Positions 33,311-44,464 of a stretch of DNA of 64,000 nucleotides are shown piece by piece; the stretch's first letter is position 1; the number at the start of each line of letters is the position of its first letter. This stretch comes from Paraphoma chrysanthemicola (lineage: Eukaryota > Ascomycota > Dothideomycetes > Pleosporales > Phaeosphaeriaceae): positions 434,001 through 498,000 of the forward strand of contig JAGMWG010000003.1 in NCBI GenBank assembly GCA_020744225.1, written 5' to 3'. The notes beneath the pieces are model-generated. The model saw nothing but the letters and a program-made list of their open reading frames with translations. It was not told the DNA's origin and did not search any database. Both the position numbers and the translations under genes were made by a program.

Positions 33311-34364
33311 TCACAATTTCCACCCCGCAAACCATTCCAGAATCACACTCGTCGCATCCCACTCCGTCCTCCTTATTCTCAACTGCTCCAACACAGCTGC
33401 TTGGCTCGCTCGACTTGGCCATCCATGCCCAAATCCCTCAATCGCCCGATGCACAACCACATCTTTCTTGCCTCCACAACTCCACCTCTTCTCCACCACT
33501 TTCCCTTCCTCAAAAGACGCAGTCACGGGAGTCGTACCCTGGCATCCATTCCGTTCGACCCACGAGTCCACAAATGTCGGAATAGGAATTGATGCCGGCG
33601 TATCGCCATTGTTGCCGTCATAAGCGACGACTGCATCACTTGTGCCATGGAATTCCAAGATTGGAATTTTCCTCCCACCAGACAAGCTTGGATTGCATCC
33701 TGCTTCGAACAAAGGCTCCGTGAGACTGGAATCCGGATACGTCGCCGCTGCGACCAGAGCGAAAGCCGCGAATTTCTTGTTTAGGATGGGATCGCATGCA
33801 AGAAGAGCAGAGAGGCCGCCACCATTGGATACGCCAGTGGCATAGACGCGAGATTCGTCAATGCAGATCGTGGAAGTGAGATGGGTGAGGAGTTCGAAGA
33901 TGAAGATGCGGTCGTCGAGGACGGATGAAGGTGGGGCGGCGGGGTCTGAGAGCCATTGGATCTGTAGACCATTAGTGTCTGTTTTTGTAGACGGCATAGG
34001 ATATGCTTACGCCTGGGTCTTGAACATCTAGTCCTAGTGGATATACAACAACATGATCCTTATTGAACTCTGGCTGCGAAAGCTGCGTCACCGATTCCAT
34101 GGACCATGCTGGTTGTAATTGCCCATGAAGAGCGAAGATGAGCGGTGCAGGCTTTGCATTCGATGCGGCAAAGTTGGTGGGCAGGTGGATGATGTATCTA
34201 CGCTCCGTCGTTTTTCCAATGACAGATTTCGACAAAATAGTCAAGTTCTGTGATGCGCCGCCTGGAGAAAGGCCAGTGGGAAGACTGGTGGAGCATCCTG
34301 AGCTTGCACCTAGGGCTAGAGGCAGTAGGCCGAGGAGTGCTAAGAGTCTCTTGGTCGTCGCCAT
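33311..34364 (-). CDS. Secreted CE1-type esterase (feruloyl esterase / PHB depolymerase-like)
   Basis: Extracellular serine esterase. The 334-residue product has a signal peptide (MATTKRLLALLGLLPLALG) followed by a Cys-containing start (SSGCSTSLPTG). The alpha/beta-hydrolase core shows RRYIIHLP, PLIFALHGQ (oxyanion region), the nucleophile elbow GVSNGGGLS, the acid region ILEFHGTSDAVV and the His in EGFGHGWPS. One intron (33962-34010, 49 bp) separates DVQDPG from IQWLSD. This arrangement matches fungal feruloyl esterases and polyhydroxybutyrate-depolymerase-like LpqC proteins, which release ferulic acid from plant cell wall. The substrate is inferred from family only. Confidence 0.9.
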
Positions 34365-34577
34365 TGTGAATAAGATGCGACTGAAAAGTTTCAGGAAGCC
34401 AGAGAGCCGAGACTTTAAAGAAAGCCAACGGTCCTATTTTTCCTTGTCAAGCTTTACGCAAACGGCCCGTCATCGTGTTCGTTGTTCGTCCGAAACAATG
34501 TTGCTCTCTAGTTCGTAATTCGAAATTCCGCCGGCGTGGCATGAAGGAGCGATGAAGGGCCGAGCCGGAGATGAGGC

Positions 34578-35390
34578 TCATGCGACCGGAGTGTCGGTCG
34601 CAAATACAGCATGCAATTGATTGGGTCTACTCCAACCTACATGGTCTTGGATCGCGGGATAAACGTTGCTGTCATGGCTTCCAATCCTAGAGCCATGAAC
34701 TGCGCTATGGCCGCCCGCATTGTCGCCATCCGACATATTCCCATTCTTGTCATCATCTTCATGATGACGTAAGTCATCGCGAAATCCTAGCTTTTGGTAC
34801 TGCACTTCAATACAGTATGGGTCGCGACAGCGAAGATGATCACAGTATCCTTTGACGTAGAATGCAGAGGGAGGTCGCCAGAGCCTGTCAGGCTGCGCAT
34901 AGGTAGCTTTCGCTGCTATTTCTTGCAAAGGGTATGATCTCAACGGCTGTAAATGTCGTTCAGCCATGCGTAGTGGTTCCGCCTCCCATCCAATGGGAAA
35001 TACAGTCAATTTTGTGTCATACACTGCTTCCTTGAGACGCGCTTGGCCTTCAAAATGGTAAGGTGGTTCTTTTGCGGCGGATTCGGATGTAAATGAATCT
35101 TGTGTTGCAGAAGCTCCGGGGGGATCGATGCGCTCGTAATAGATGTCGCAGCTTTAAGAAGGTATTCTCAGTATTAACACACATAGAGATGATAATCATA
35201 CTCACCGCGGTGGACAGATGTAAATAGCTCCATATTCAGGCGTACGATCATTCACTGGCTTATAACCGTGGGCCCACATAAATTTACGCTGACCATCACC
35301 ACCTTCTAGACACCTGAAGTATTGGTGGTGTGTGGGACTGAGCTCCCAGTCATGGGAGATACACCGAGCGGCATGCCCTGTAGGCGCCAT
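34578..35390 (-). CDS. Hypothetical protein, two exons, 252 aa
   Basis: Exon 1 (35206-35390) starts MAPTGHAARCISHDWELSP. Exon 2 (34578-35151) follows a 54-bp GT-AG intron whose removal gives YICPPRCDIYYERIDPPG. The product is soluble and rich in Cys, His, Tyr and Trp (for example YFRCLEGGDGQRKFMW and YCDHLRCRDPYC), with an acidic Asp stretch (EDDDKNGNMSDGD). No signal peptide, membrane segment or known domain. The clean splice and protein-like composition support it as a gene, but the function is unknown. Confidence 0.6.
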
Positions 35391-35866
35391 ATTATACAAC
35401 CTCAACGAAGGACAAACATGAACGGGGAATATGAAGCAATGCAACGCAGTGATATGTCCAAAAAAATGGATTTGGCTGAGGCCGTACGAGCGGAGGAAAA
35501 TGTGGGAGTGCGGACTGTTATGGTCGACGAATTGCAGTCAGCGGCAGGGCTGTCTTGGGAGAAAGCCGGCTAGCGTATGTAGAGCCGATAAAACTGACCA
35601 ATAGACATCCTTGACCAAAACGTCCTCCAACTTGCACAGGTCAGCCGCGCTTGCCTACAGCAGCTTACTCGCTGGAAAAGAAGCCACATTCGTATCGGCC
35701 GACGTGGTGTGCTGCAGAGCCGCACCGGTGAGCTTAGACAGACCATAGAGGGCAAAGTGCGGGACATTCGGACGGCGGGACTCGCTGCTACACAGCCATT
35801 CCATCCCACCCAGTGCAGCCATCTGTCTGCACAGTATCTTGGCCTATCTTGACTGCGATGCTCCTT
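35391..35866. other. Intergenic
   Basis: Upstream of the hypothetical gene and downstream of the membrane-protein gene, both leftward. No supported feature. Confidence 0.45.
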
Positions 35867-37963
35867 TCATGTTGCGAGTTTGTCTCGAATGTACACAATG
35901 GGGACCCATATAACATAAAGTAGTGAGCGACTGATCAGAAACCAGAGACAATAGAGTAGCTTGTGTAGCACAAGAGGCTCCCACTCAGTGGTATCCTGGT
36001 CCGATAAGGATGAAACAGGTCGCGAACCAGTAGTCTGTAGTTGCTCTTGTTCTGTTGCAGGCGTCGCTGGTGTCTGACTGCTAGAAGGTCCGGCTTCTGC
36101 TTGCCCGGCAGCTTCATCTGGAGCGTGTTCCGAATCGCGCGAAGGCGTCGCATCTGATGACGAGCGGACCCTTGTAGTATTAGGTCTATGGCCTCGAGAA
36201 TTGTTCTGCTGTGTATGCAAACCCAGAATTTTTGCGTTGAGCCAACGCCAGGATGTTTTGGTTCGTCGCTCCGCAGTAAGCCAATGCCAGCTCAATATCC
36301 ACAGAGCGGGTAAAGAGACCACTGCCAGAAGTAGTGGCCACATCCGAAGTGTCTGATAGCCTTGCGGGTTGTACTTGTAGTATCCACAGAGATTTCCGTA
36401 AGGTTTAGTTGCTTCGAACCAGCCATCTTCGCCCTCATGGACCGAGTCCTCGCCACTGGCGACACTCCATGCATTGATTGACGTACGAGCGAGTGATGTG
36501 CGTACCCAGTTTTCTACTTCATCCACCCAAGCATTAGCACCTAGGGCTAGAGAGAAGTACTGTGATACTTTCTTTTGGGCGATCAATGAACGGCCTTGAC
36601 GTTTTGCAAATGAGTAATACGTTTCGGTCTTAAAAAGAGCGGCGTACAACAAGTAGAACTCTGTGGCATCGTTTGACACGGTCTTTTCCTTATCGGGCGT
36701 GTTGATGTCCCAGCAAACTTTGCCGTCATGCGTGCAAACCTCAATTGTATCCATGCATGCAAGTGGCTGAGCGCGAGGATCAGAATTTCGAAACCAAGAT
36801 CGAGTGTCTCCCGGTAAGGCAACCATCTTGTCGGCAGGAAAAATGGGGTCGGTGCTGTACTCTTCGTAATATATACGAAGAGACGACACGAAGATGATGG
36901 TGATTGAACTGTATTTGCCATGCATGAGATATTCATGTGGGGTCCATACAGGATTGTCCGAACCGTTTGAATAGCTGTAGGCGAACAAATCGTACACTGG
37001 TGCATCGCGTTCCCAAGGATCGCCACTGGTCGTGTAAGTGTGGTTATTAGTATGTAAGCCGTCGTTGCCAGTGCGCTTCGTTCCGTAGTGATAGGTATAT
37101 GTAGTGGTGCCATTGACTGTTTGGTTCTGTATGAAAGGATACTCCATACTGAGTGGTGTGCATGCCGTGCTGCGGCGGAACTTGGGTGACCTCGGAGTGT
37201 TGAAACCTAGTTCTTTTGCATCGATCAATGGGGTGGTGAAGGTGACGGTCTGGTTCAGCCTACAAATATCCTTGTAGAATGGACAATTGTTCGAATAAAC
37301 CGGATCAGACACCGAAAGGGTCGGTTGATACAACACTTTGCATCTGGATGCAACGGCGTTGGCTTCTCCATAACAGTCTTGGGCAAATTGAGCAGCTCTT
37401 TCTTCTTTCTCAAGATCAAGCATGCGGGCGCGGGTGGCAGCCTCTGAACGTTTATCGCTATCATAGAGCCAGAGTCCACATCGATCTGAAGCCAATATGG
37501 CCGGTCCGTCGACTCTGACTTTAGCAGCAAAGAACCCTCCAGCTATCACTCCGGTAGCGAGGAGTGCGACAATGATCGTGAACAAGGCGAGCCAGCGCTT
37601 CTCACTATTCGTTAAGTCTTGCCCAAACAGACAATCGACGGCGAGATCGCGTATACCAGCCTTCTCTTTGAGTAATTTCGCGAGTGGGTCCGCTGCTTTG
37701 TTTGACGTACTGTCTGTCGGATTGTCCCGTGAGGTCAGCAGTGGAGTCAACTCTGCAGGCCCTCCGGTTGTGTGCCCGCTTCGCTTTTTTTCCAAGGTCT
37801 TGATACGGCTCCACAAAGCAGCATTTCCAACTATCTTCTTGATGTATTTCGTGTTCCAAGAAAGCCAAATACCTAGAACCGCTACGACGACGATTCCCCA
37901 GGGGCTCTTCAGGGAGATAAGGTGCTCTATCGAAGATATTAGATCATCTGAAGCGCTCAACAT
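35867..37963 (-). CDS. Large membrane protein of unknown function, 698 aa
   Basis: An intronless ORF. An N-terminal hydrophobic segment (SPWGIVVVAVLGIWLSW, about residues 19-35) is followed by a charged loop. A second helix (LALFTIIVALLATGVIAGGFFAA, near residue 125-147) leads to a long Cys-containing region with several N-glycosylation sequons (about 150-510, including NQTVNGTTTYTY). A third hydrophobic segment (LLLAVVSLPALWILSW) precedes a disordered Pro/Ser/Gln-rich tail, and a last one near the C-terminus (LLYCLWFLISRSLLYVIW) ends the protein. The conserved cysteines suggest a disulphide-bonded lumenal or extracellular domain. I recognise this only as the kind of large fungal membrane protein usually left as hypothetical. 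Confidence 0.78.
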   Translation of the reverse strand: MLSASDDLISSIEHLISLKSPWGIVVVAVLGIWLSWNTKYIKKIVGNAALWSRIKTLEKKRSGHTTGGPAELTPLLTSRDNPTDSTSNKAADPLAKLLKEKAGIRDLAVDCLFGQDLTNSEKRWLALFTIIVALLATGVIAGGFFAAKVRVDGPAILASDRCGLWLYDSDKRSEAATRARMLDLEKEERAAQFAQDCYGEANAVASRCKVLYQPTLSVSDPVYSNNCPFYKDICRLNQTVTFTTPLIDAKELGFNTPRSPKFRRSTACTPLSMEYPFIQNQTVNGTTTYTYHYGTKRTGNDGLHTNNHTYTTSGDPWERDAPVYDLFAYSYSNGSDNPVWTPHEYLMHGKYSSITIIFVSSLRIYYEEYSTDPIFPADKMVALPGDTRSWFRNSDPRAQPLACMDTIEVCTHDGKVCWDINTPDKEKTVSNDATEFYLLYAALFKTETYYSFAKRQGRSLIAQKKVSQYFSLALGANAWVDEVENWVRTSLARTSINAWSVASGEDSVHEGEDGWFEATKPYGNLCGYYKYNPQGYQTLRMWPLLLAVVSLPALWILSWHWLTAERRTKTSWRWLNAKILGLHTQQNNSRGHRPNTTRVRSSSDATPSRDSEHAPDEAAGQAEAGPSSSQTPATPATEQEQLQTTGSRPVSSLSDQDTTEWEPLVLHKLLYCLWFLISRSLLYVIWVPIVYIRDKLAT

Positions 37964-38356
37964 TGACAGTCCTCACCTCCTGAGCTTTCGTCCTTCCAAG
38001 GACCAAGATTCGCTTTTGTGGTGGTGATCATGATGAAATGATTCTTCCTGAGCTTCGAGAACGGGAAAGAAGTAGGGAAGTGGGTGAATCAGGCTGATAC
38101 GTGCCCGTCCTCGACGGTCCAATCGTTTCGGGCCACATGCACTGTTTGATCATGAGTCCGACTGGTGAGCGTTGTGTGACGATCCAGCTTTACTCCAAGA
38201 TGCTGCGGATGGTTTAAAGTCGAGGCGACGAATGCGCTAGATGACGGCTGCGCGATCGTTCGCTGGGAACGGCGCGTTTATGGCCCAGGGATGCGCGGGA
38301 CACGTCTCACCGGTGCCAACCACGAGTTCAGCCTCATTGTGGCACAGACCATGATG

Positions 38357-38664
38357 CTAGTCTTCTCCTCGTTGGCATGCACTATTGGTTTTGGCGAAGA
38401 CAAAATCATTGCTTTTATCGATGAGATCCAATCCGCGCTGCTGTAATACTTGAATTAAATGAGTGGGTCAGTTATGACAGTGTTCAGTTAGGAAGGAAGC
38501 ATCCTGATCTGCTAGGTCATCAAACAGCGCTAGGCGCTTTTAGGCTTAGTGAGAGCGCCTCGTCCTTACTAGCCACTCACGCGGTGACCAAATTCGAAAG
38601 TCAACATTTCTGAGGCCGTGGTCCACGGCTTCTGTTGCGCCTTCTTGCTCTGGGCGTGCGCCAT
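38357..38664 (-). CDS. Possible small two-exon gene, 55 aa
   Basis: ATG at 38664 opens MAHAQSKKAQQKPWTTASEM...FGHR. A consensus donor GTGAGT follows, and a 140-bp intron (38441-38580) ending in TTACAG leads to QRGLDLIDKSNDFVFA and a stop. The join keeps the frame, and the residues look protein-like. The family is unknown and the second exon is short enough to be chance, so this is a suggestion only. Confidence 0.25.
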
Positions 38665-40110
38665 GGCTGCGGCGGGGGGGATTGACTGTGCAAAAAAAAA
38701 GAACGCGGGTGAGAGACAGTCGGCGCAGCTCACGGCGTCGTAATGTATCAAGATCTATAGTACCAGATACACTTGGCCAACAGGTTCTGTAGGCTCTTAC
38801 CCGGTCTGAGTAGAGTAGCATTTCTGCTTTTTCTGTTACGCGAGTGTTGCATAGACCGCTTGATGTCAACCTACGTATACAACAACAACGACGATAATTC
38901 TCAAAAGCCCCCAGTTCACCCCCTTGAGCCCTCGTTTTCAATACCTCATTTGCAATCCTGCCTCCTCTGCAATTCTTGATGCTATGAGCGTTATTACTCT
39001 GCTGAGTCATTACACATTTAGAAGACAAGACGCAGTTATACGTTGCACAGAAGACACCAGAACGGACCCTCGTCCTCTCCACTTCCCCTACATCTTTTCA
39101 AGATCCTTTCTCCTAGAAGCGTATTTTCTACACTAACTTATCACACCTTAAAATAATAAGACGCATTTATACGATGCACAGAAGGAAGCAAACCCTCCAG
39201 CAAATCTTGCACTGATCAAGCAAAAGTCAAGAACAGCAGCAAAAAGCCAAAAGAGCCTCCCAAGCAGCATACTAATCCTTTCATCTTCCTTCGTATGCAC
39301 CAGGAAGGTATATCTGCAGAAGCGAGTGTCGGATTGGTATTATTGTAGACCTAGCTATTCAAATGAGAATCTCACGCCTTGCACCTGTCATATTTTCGCT
39401 CAAGGCGTGCCATTCAAAACAATTCATCACAGCACAAGCAACGGCAATCCTTCACGAATAGCACAAAACGCACAGAGATCACACAATCCATCCATCCTGA
39501 ATTCAATCCCTATCCTCGCATACAATGCACCCGCTCAACGCTTTCCAAAAAAAGTCCCATCACCCGCCCAACCAACCAGAAGGTATCTAAATATTCAACA
39601 TAGAAGAGATCCTAAGCGAGCGTGATCGGGCCCTACTACAGCCCACCTCCAAGACGTCCAAGAAACGGACCAAGCGTGTGAGGTTGGAGGCCAGAACCTC
39701 TCCGATTGCTTAAAGCCCAAAATAAAACACCAAGCATGAACTGGTTAAACATGCTAAACAATGTTGTCCCGCTCAAAAGCGCGCTTTGCAAAAAATGCCC
39801 CATACTTGTACACTTTCATTTCAGCTGTGTTTGGTGACAAAAAATAATATCACCATTCCGCACACACAAAGGCAAAAACGCTGAGATAGAAAAGAAAATC
39901 GTGAAGGGGCTGTGGAGCCTGAAAGGGGGAAAAGGATCCGGCGAGCTTTCATCAAAGGGCGTCGGCCGGATCCGGGCAAGGTCTATATGGGGTCGTAAAG
40001 TCGTTTGTATGGGTATCTGGTGCTTTTGTCCATTCTTTTGCTGGAGCCGCAGGGGTGTGCTGGCCCTCTCCGGAAATTTGAGTGATATCGTGACGATGCA
40101 GATGAATCGA
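38665..40110. other. Long gene-poor stretch, about 1.4 kb
   Basis: Contains the 3' side of the Vac7 gene and no convincing ORF. It is rich in A, C and short poly-A/poly-C tracts around 39200-39620 and includes the 27-bp direct repeat pair. Confidence 0.45.
39027..39184. repeat. Pair of 27-bp imperfect direct repeats
   Basis: Copies at 39027-39053 and 39158-39184 differ at two positions. Each begins AAGACGCA and ends TGCACAGAAG. They are separated by 104 bp of unrelated sequence. No target-site duplication or coding content is visible; it may be a local duplication remnant. Confidence 0.6.
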
Positions 40111-43100
40111 CTATGAGATGACCCTTGGCAGGATTGCTCTTCGGTCATATCGTCCAGGTGCTTTTAGTGTTACAGATTGCGGTGATTGCTTGCGCTGCTC
40201 TTCTTTCGACAATGTTACGTCGTCTGCTGCCTTCAGCTTCTTCTTCTCGGCATCGGGGTCGTAGTAATAGGATGCGGTCACGGGGACTTTGTGCTCGGTA
40301 GTGCTCAGGGGTAGCGAGTACTTGAAGTTACCCCGAACAATAAGTTCGAAAGGATATTGCAAGACTTCCTCCCATCGCTCGGTGCCTCCAGCCTCGGTCT
40401 TGTTGCCCGGATGAGAAAGGCGAATCTCTCCAATCGACGAAGCTCGCTTGCGGGCGAAGAACGAGCCCTCGTAGGTTAAAGGTGAATTAAACTGGAAGAT
40501 ATGTCCCAAAGACATGGTTCGAGGCTCGCCTTCAATCGGATCGGTTCCTTCATCAACGCCTTCAATCAGAAAGTCGTCGTCCACGGGCTTCCACTCTTCT
40601 TCGTTGTCTGGCGGTCCGCTTCCATGGTGTCGCCACCATTTGTCTGACCCCACGTGCTTGCTCTTAGCAAAAATCGTGACGTCCATGTCCGCGACAGTCA
40701 CGCCGATGATGTTCGGATTGACTGCATCCACAATCATGTCTAGCATAATCTCATCTTGACTTGCGACCACGTTCTGGATAGCCTGCACCTTGACGCTAGT
40801 GAGTGGCTTCGTCGTTGCAAATATAAGACCGATGGCGCTGAAGATAATTACGAGCAGCAAAATGGACAACACAAGACACGCAGCAAAGCGGCGACACCAG
40901 CCTCCGCCGTTGTGATGGCGACGGTCTACACGAATACTGAGGCTATTCCGCCTGCGTGGCGTTCGCACGCGAGGGCTTCGGCCAGATGTGATCAGCGGCG
41001 TCCGTTCGTCGTCAGCTGCATGATCGGCATCCATGTCGTAGGTCGAGTATTCGCCATGTTTCTTGCTGCCGTTGGTATGACCGTTGCCTATAGTGAACGG
41101 CTGGAAGCGGGGGCTATTGGGCTGGGATGCCTGTCTTGACGATGGTCCACGTGCTCGCGAAGACTGAGCCAAGGACGAATCGCTATCGAGCACTAGATGG
41201 CCTAGCGCACCACGACCTTGGCCGTGCCGTCCAACATGATGATGGTGGCTGCCTGCACCTGCGCGACCAGATCCAATGCGCATAGTCCCGTCTCCGCGAT
41301 CCAGAGCGTCGGGATCTGCACCGGCATTGCTGTATGGATTCGTAAACTTCATGCTGCTCTTCTTGTTCGGGTTTTTGTGCGCATCACGAATGGCCAGGCG
41401 TGGATCTACGAGACTCGTTGTCGTCGTGATCGATGTGATGCTCGGAGTTCGTGAGTGGTGGTGACGGCTGCGGTGCGGCTGCTGATGGTCGGTCGCAGCC
41501 GATTCGTAAATGAAGGTGGCATCGGAGTCGGACGAGTCTGCCTCGTCGACGGCACTCGCGACCTTTTGCTCGAAAACGTCTGCTTTGGATGAAGCTTTGC
41601 GGAAGCTGGTGTTAGTGCCTGAATAGAAATAGCGGAGTGAAGGGCGTTGTTCAAGCATGCGCATTTCTGGGCTTGGGGGCGACATGGTCACCGTCGACCG
41701 CCGGTCGTCATACGAGATGTAGGACACCGGACTGCCGAGCGACGACGCAGTGTTGGAGCGAGAGCCGACGTCTGGCCTGCTCGGGACGATGTAGTGGTAC
41801 GAAAGTTGAGACGACCTACCAGTGCCTGCATTGATCGACGGTGCTTTTCGTTTCGCCGGTTTCCTTTCCTTCTTGGGGCGTATTGTTTCGTTGCTTGGCT
41901 TCAGCCGTAAGCTGCCATCGACACGGCCCGAGGCTGCGCGGTCTGCGTTGCCAATAGTCGACTGTGCGACTGAAGGGACGGTCTCCGTCTCGACTGTCAT
42001 GTTGCGGGACGGCTGCTGGCTGGCGGAGCGCGTCGAGAGCGACGAGAGGGAAGGCTTCGCGGTGACATGGTGCGGTCGTTGTGTTGACGCCGAGCGCTGC
42101 TCCTGCATCTTGCCTTTCTTCGCGGTCTTGGGTCCGCTGTCGCTGCCGCTGCCCGTGTTCCTGGTGCTGCTGTTCTTGGAGCTAAGATCTTCGGTGATTT
42201 TTGACGAGCTGACGTCATTGCGCTCTTCGTCGGAAGTTTTGTGCGTCGTGGTGCTGGACGAGATGAAACTGAGATGACAATTAGCAGGCAAACTAGCAAT
42301 TTGGGTGCTGTGACGGATTTTCCATCCGCGGTTGGCCGCGACGTGGGTCAACATGACAAAGAGTGGGGCCGTTGCGGGGAACGCGTACCTGTCGACCTCA
42401 AGACCGTCAAAGCCGGGCGTTGCAGGCAAACTTGACTCCTGTACGGTTTCCAGCTTGGGGGCAACACCGCTTGCGCCGCGAGACGGCCCTTTCATGCTCA
42501 GCGGCGGCTCGTCTGGGTCGCTTGTAGGCGCCTCCTCTCGCACGGGGATGCGCGACTGCGACGCGGGCGACGAGCTCTGGACGACAATTGCAGGCGTGGA
42601 CTGCGCCTCGGGCTTCCTGATCTGATTGCGAAGGGAGTTTGCGCGTGAGCGCGAGCTGGAGCGGCCGTCGGATCCCGGTGGTGGTGGAGAGCGCAGGCGC
42701 GGCGAGATGGGCCAATGGGGCGTGTTGTCCCCCGAGCTAGGGCCAGACGCTCCTTTGGTCGGCCTGGGTGCTTTGATGGCGTCGGTGGACGATGATGGCT
42801 GTAGTTGGGGTATGCTCGTGGACGACAGTGCGCGCTGGATGGCAGCGGCCGAGGGAGAATTGCTTGAGCCCGCTAGGCTAGGACCGCGGTTGGGGCTGGC
42901 GTCGGCACTGTTCTTGCGTGAAGGGATGCCGGATCTGGCGGCCGTGGTGCCTGGAGGCGCGGTGGTGCGCTGAAGAGGGCGGGCTGGCGAAGCGTCGCGA
43001 GAGGACAGCGGCGACTTGGGCGAGGGCGTGCCGGACACGTTGAAGGCGCGTGTGCCGGCGAGGGTCGTCTGGTGCTTCATAGGCGCAGCAGACGCATTCT

Positions 43101-43251
43101 CGGACCCTGCTGCAGACTTCCTGCGGCCCTTGCTTGCCGTAGTCGGGGGTGGTGCGGGTGCCTGGGGCGTGGGTGTGGGTTCGGGCGTGGGCTCTGCAGA
43201 CTCCAGCGCGCCCGTGATGGACTGGAAGCCCGCGTCGCTAGCCGAGGTCAT
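40111..43251 (-). CDS. VAC7: Vac7-like vacuolar protein, regulator of PI(3,5)P2 synthesis
   Basis: In yeast, Vac7 is a vacuolar membrane protein that activates the Fab1 lipid kinase complex. Here about 800 N-terminal residues are disordered and rich in Ser, Pro, Arg and Ala. A single membrane segment (CLVLSILLLVIIFSAIGLIF) follows, then the conserved lumenal domain (TTKPLTSVKVQAIQNVV, DMIVDAVNPNIIGVTVADMD, TMSLGHIFQFNSPL). The frame is open throughout, but a 120-bp GT-AG intron (42269-42388) is likely: it joins DGLEVDS to FISSSTTTHK and leaves 1006 residues. The intron is a multiple of three and stop-free, so read-through would give 1046. The C-terminal domain with its single helix is diagnostic; the long disordered front is usual in filamentous fungi. 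Confidence 0.88.
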   Translation of the reverse strand: MTSASDAGFQSITGALESAEPTPEPTPTPQAPAPPPTTASKGRRKSAAGSENASAAPMKHQTTLAGTRAFNVSGTPSPKSPLSSRDASPARPLQRTTAPPGTTAARSGIPSRKNSADASPNRGPSLAGSSNSPSAAAIQRALSSTSIPQLQPSSSTDAIKAPRPTKGASGPSSGDNTPHWPISPRLRSPPPPGSDGRSSSRSRANSLRNQIRKPEAQSTPAIVVQSSSPASQSRIPVREEAPTSDPDEPPLSMKGPSRGASGVAPKLETVQESSLPATPGFDGLEVDRYAFPATAPLFVMLTHVAANRGWKIRHSTQIASLPANCHLSFISSSTTTHKTSDEERNDVSSSKITEDLSSKNSSTRNTGSGSDSGPKTAKKGKMQEQRSASTQRPHHVTAKPSLSSLSTRSASQQPSRNMTVETETVPSVAQSTIGNADRAASGRVDGSLRLKPSNETIRPKKERKPAKRKAPSINAGTGRSSQLSYHYIVPSRPDVGSRSNTASSLGSPVSYISYDDRRSTVTMSPPSPEMRMLEQRPSLRYFYSGTNTSFRKASSKADVFEQKVASAVDEADSSDSDATFIYESAATDHQQPHRSRHHHSRTPSITSITTTTSLVDPRLAIRDAHKNPNKKSSMKFTNPYSNAGADPDALDRGDGTMRIGSGRAGAGSHHHHVGRHGQGRGALGHLVLDSDSSLAQSSRARGPSSRQASQPNSPRFQPFTIGNGHTNGSKKHGEYSTYDMDADHAADDERTPLITSGRSPRVRTPRRRNSLSIRVDRRHHNGGGWCRRFAACLVLSILLLVIIFSAIGLIFATTKPLTSVKVQAIQNVVASQDEIMLDMIVDAVNPNIIGVTVADMDVTIFAKSKHVGSDKWWRHHGSGPPDNEEEWKPVDDDFLIEGVDEGTDPIEGEPRTMSLGHIFQFNSPLTYEGSFFARKRASSIGEIRLSHPGNKTEAGGTERWEEVLQYPFELIVRGNFKYSLPLSTTEHKVPVTASYYYDPDAEKKKLKAADDVTLSKEEQRKQSPQSVTLKAPGRYDRRAILPRVIS

Positions 43252-44464
43252 GGTGAAGGTGTGTCGTCAAATGGGCGCGGCGCCGCGAGCATGCTGGGTG
43301 CGGGGCGCGGCGTGTGTGCTGTCGTGGGCGGGTGAGTGCCTGGACGACAGCGGCAGCAGCAGCACTGAGCGCGGGAGGCTATCGAGCCCAGTACGCGGCG
43401 CGCTGTCGTTGGCCGGCGCTGCAGCGGCTCGAGTTCGCTGTCGAAGCAGGACGGGTGTGGCGTGAGTGCGCGAAGGGCATTTGGCAGCGCGGGCGAAGGA
43501 TGCAGTGACGAGTGAGGTGTGAGGAGAAGGTGAGGTGTGATGAAGTCAGTGCCGGGTCACGGCTATTCTCGAGCTAAGGCGGACCGCTGACGCAGACGCT
43601 CCCGAGCACGTCTCGCCTGGGCAGCGCAGGAACAAGCACCCACTCGCAGCCTGCCAGCTCATCAAAAAAAGAGACGTCTGCGCCTCGAGAACACGGCGAA
43701 TAAGGTCCGCCTCGCCGAGTCAGCCGCCGGCCCGTGGGTGCTGCGGATGACCCTTCAGCCCGCCCAGCGAGAGAAAAAGCCTTTGGTTCCAGCCTAAACA
43801 CCGCCTGTGCAACCTGTTCTCCCACCCGCTTCAGGTCGCACCCGTCCTGAGCCTGAGCCTTTTTCGACGCCCGTCCGCTTTCGATAGGGCTGGCCCATGC
43901 AGGCCACGGGATGGTGTGCTGCAAAAAACAACGCCGCTGCATTTGCATGGGTGTCTCCGCGACTGCGAGGGCTCCACGTGCCAAACTCCCACGCCGCGTC
44001 CCTTTGCGGTGAAGACTCCTCCACGGCGTGGGCAGAGCGAGACGTGTCTCAACGTTCTGGGCTAGGTCCGAGGGCCGGCACGGTCTCACCTCAGACGGGC
44101 ACTATAATCAGCGAATCTTGTAATCGTGTTGCAGGCACAGGCACACAGCCCAGCTTTGTTCCAGTCCGCGCTGCTTCCGTAAACAGCTCAAATCACACAG
44201 CAAGGATACTTTGCCCCGTTGCAGTAGCTCTGTGTGCGCTGGTTCAGCCGGGCAGTGTTCACGTGCGAAACGTCGACGTAGACATGTGAAGCGCACTTAT
44301 GATTGCTTAAAGGGAATTGCATTATACTGATTTCGCGCGAATCAGCACACCGCCCCAAATGAGCCATGGCAAGGTACCACAAAGTACAAGGTCACAAGTA
44401 ATGCAAGGACCATCGACAACGCACGCTCCAAATAGAAACAATTCTGCCGGCCATTCCTTTGTCA
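43252..44464. other. Intergenic, about 1.2 kb, GC-rich
   Basis: Upstream of the Vac7 gene and downstream of the F-box-like gene. Overlapping open frames on both strands (for example 43574-44089) reflect high GC content rather than genes. Probably the Vac7 promoter and 5' UTR. Confidence 0.5.

Noticed and set aside
43574..44089. 171-codon leftward frame upstream of the Vac7 gene
   Set aside because: GC-rich DNA with open frames in several phases; no recognisable motif.
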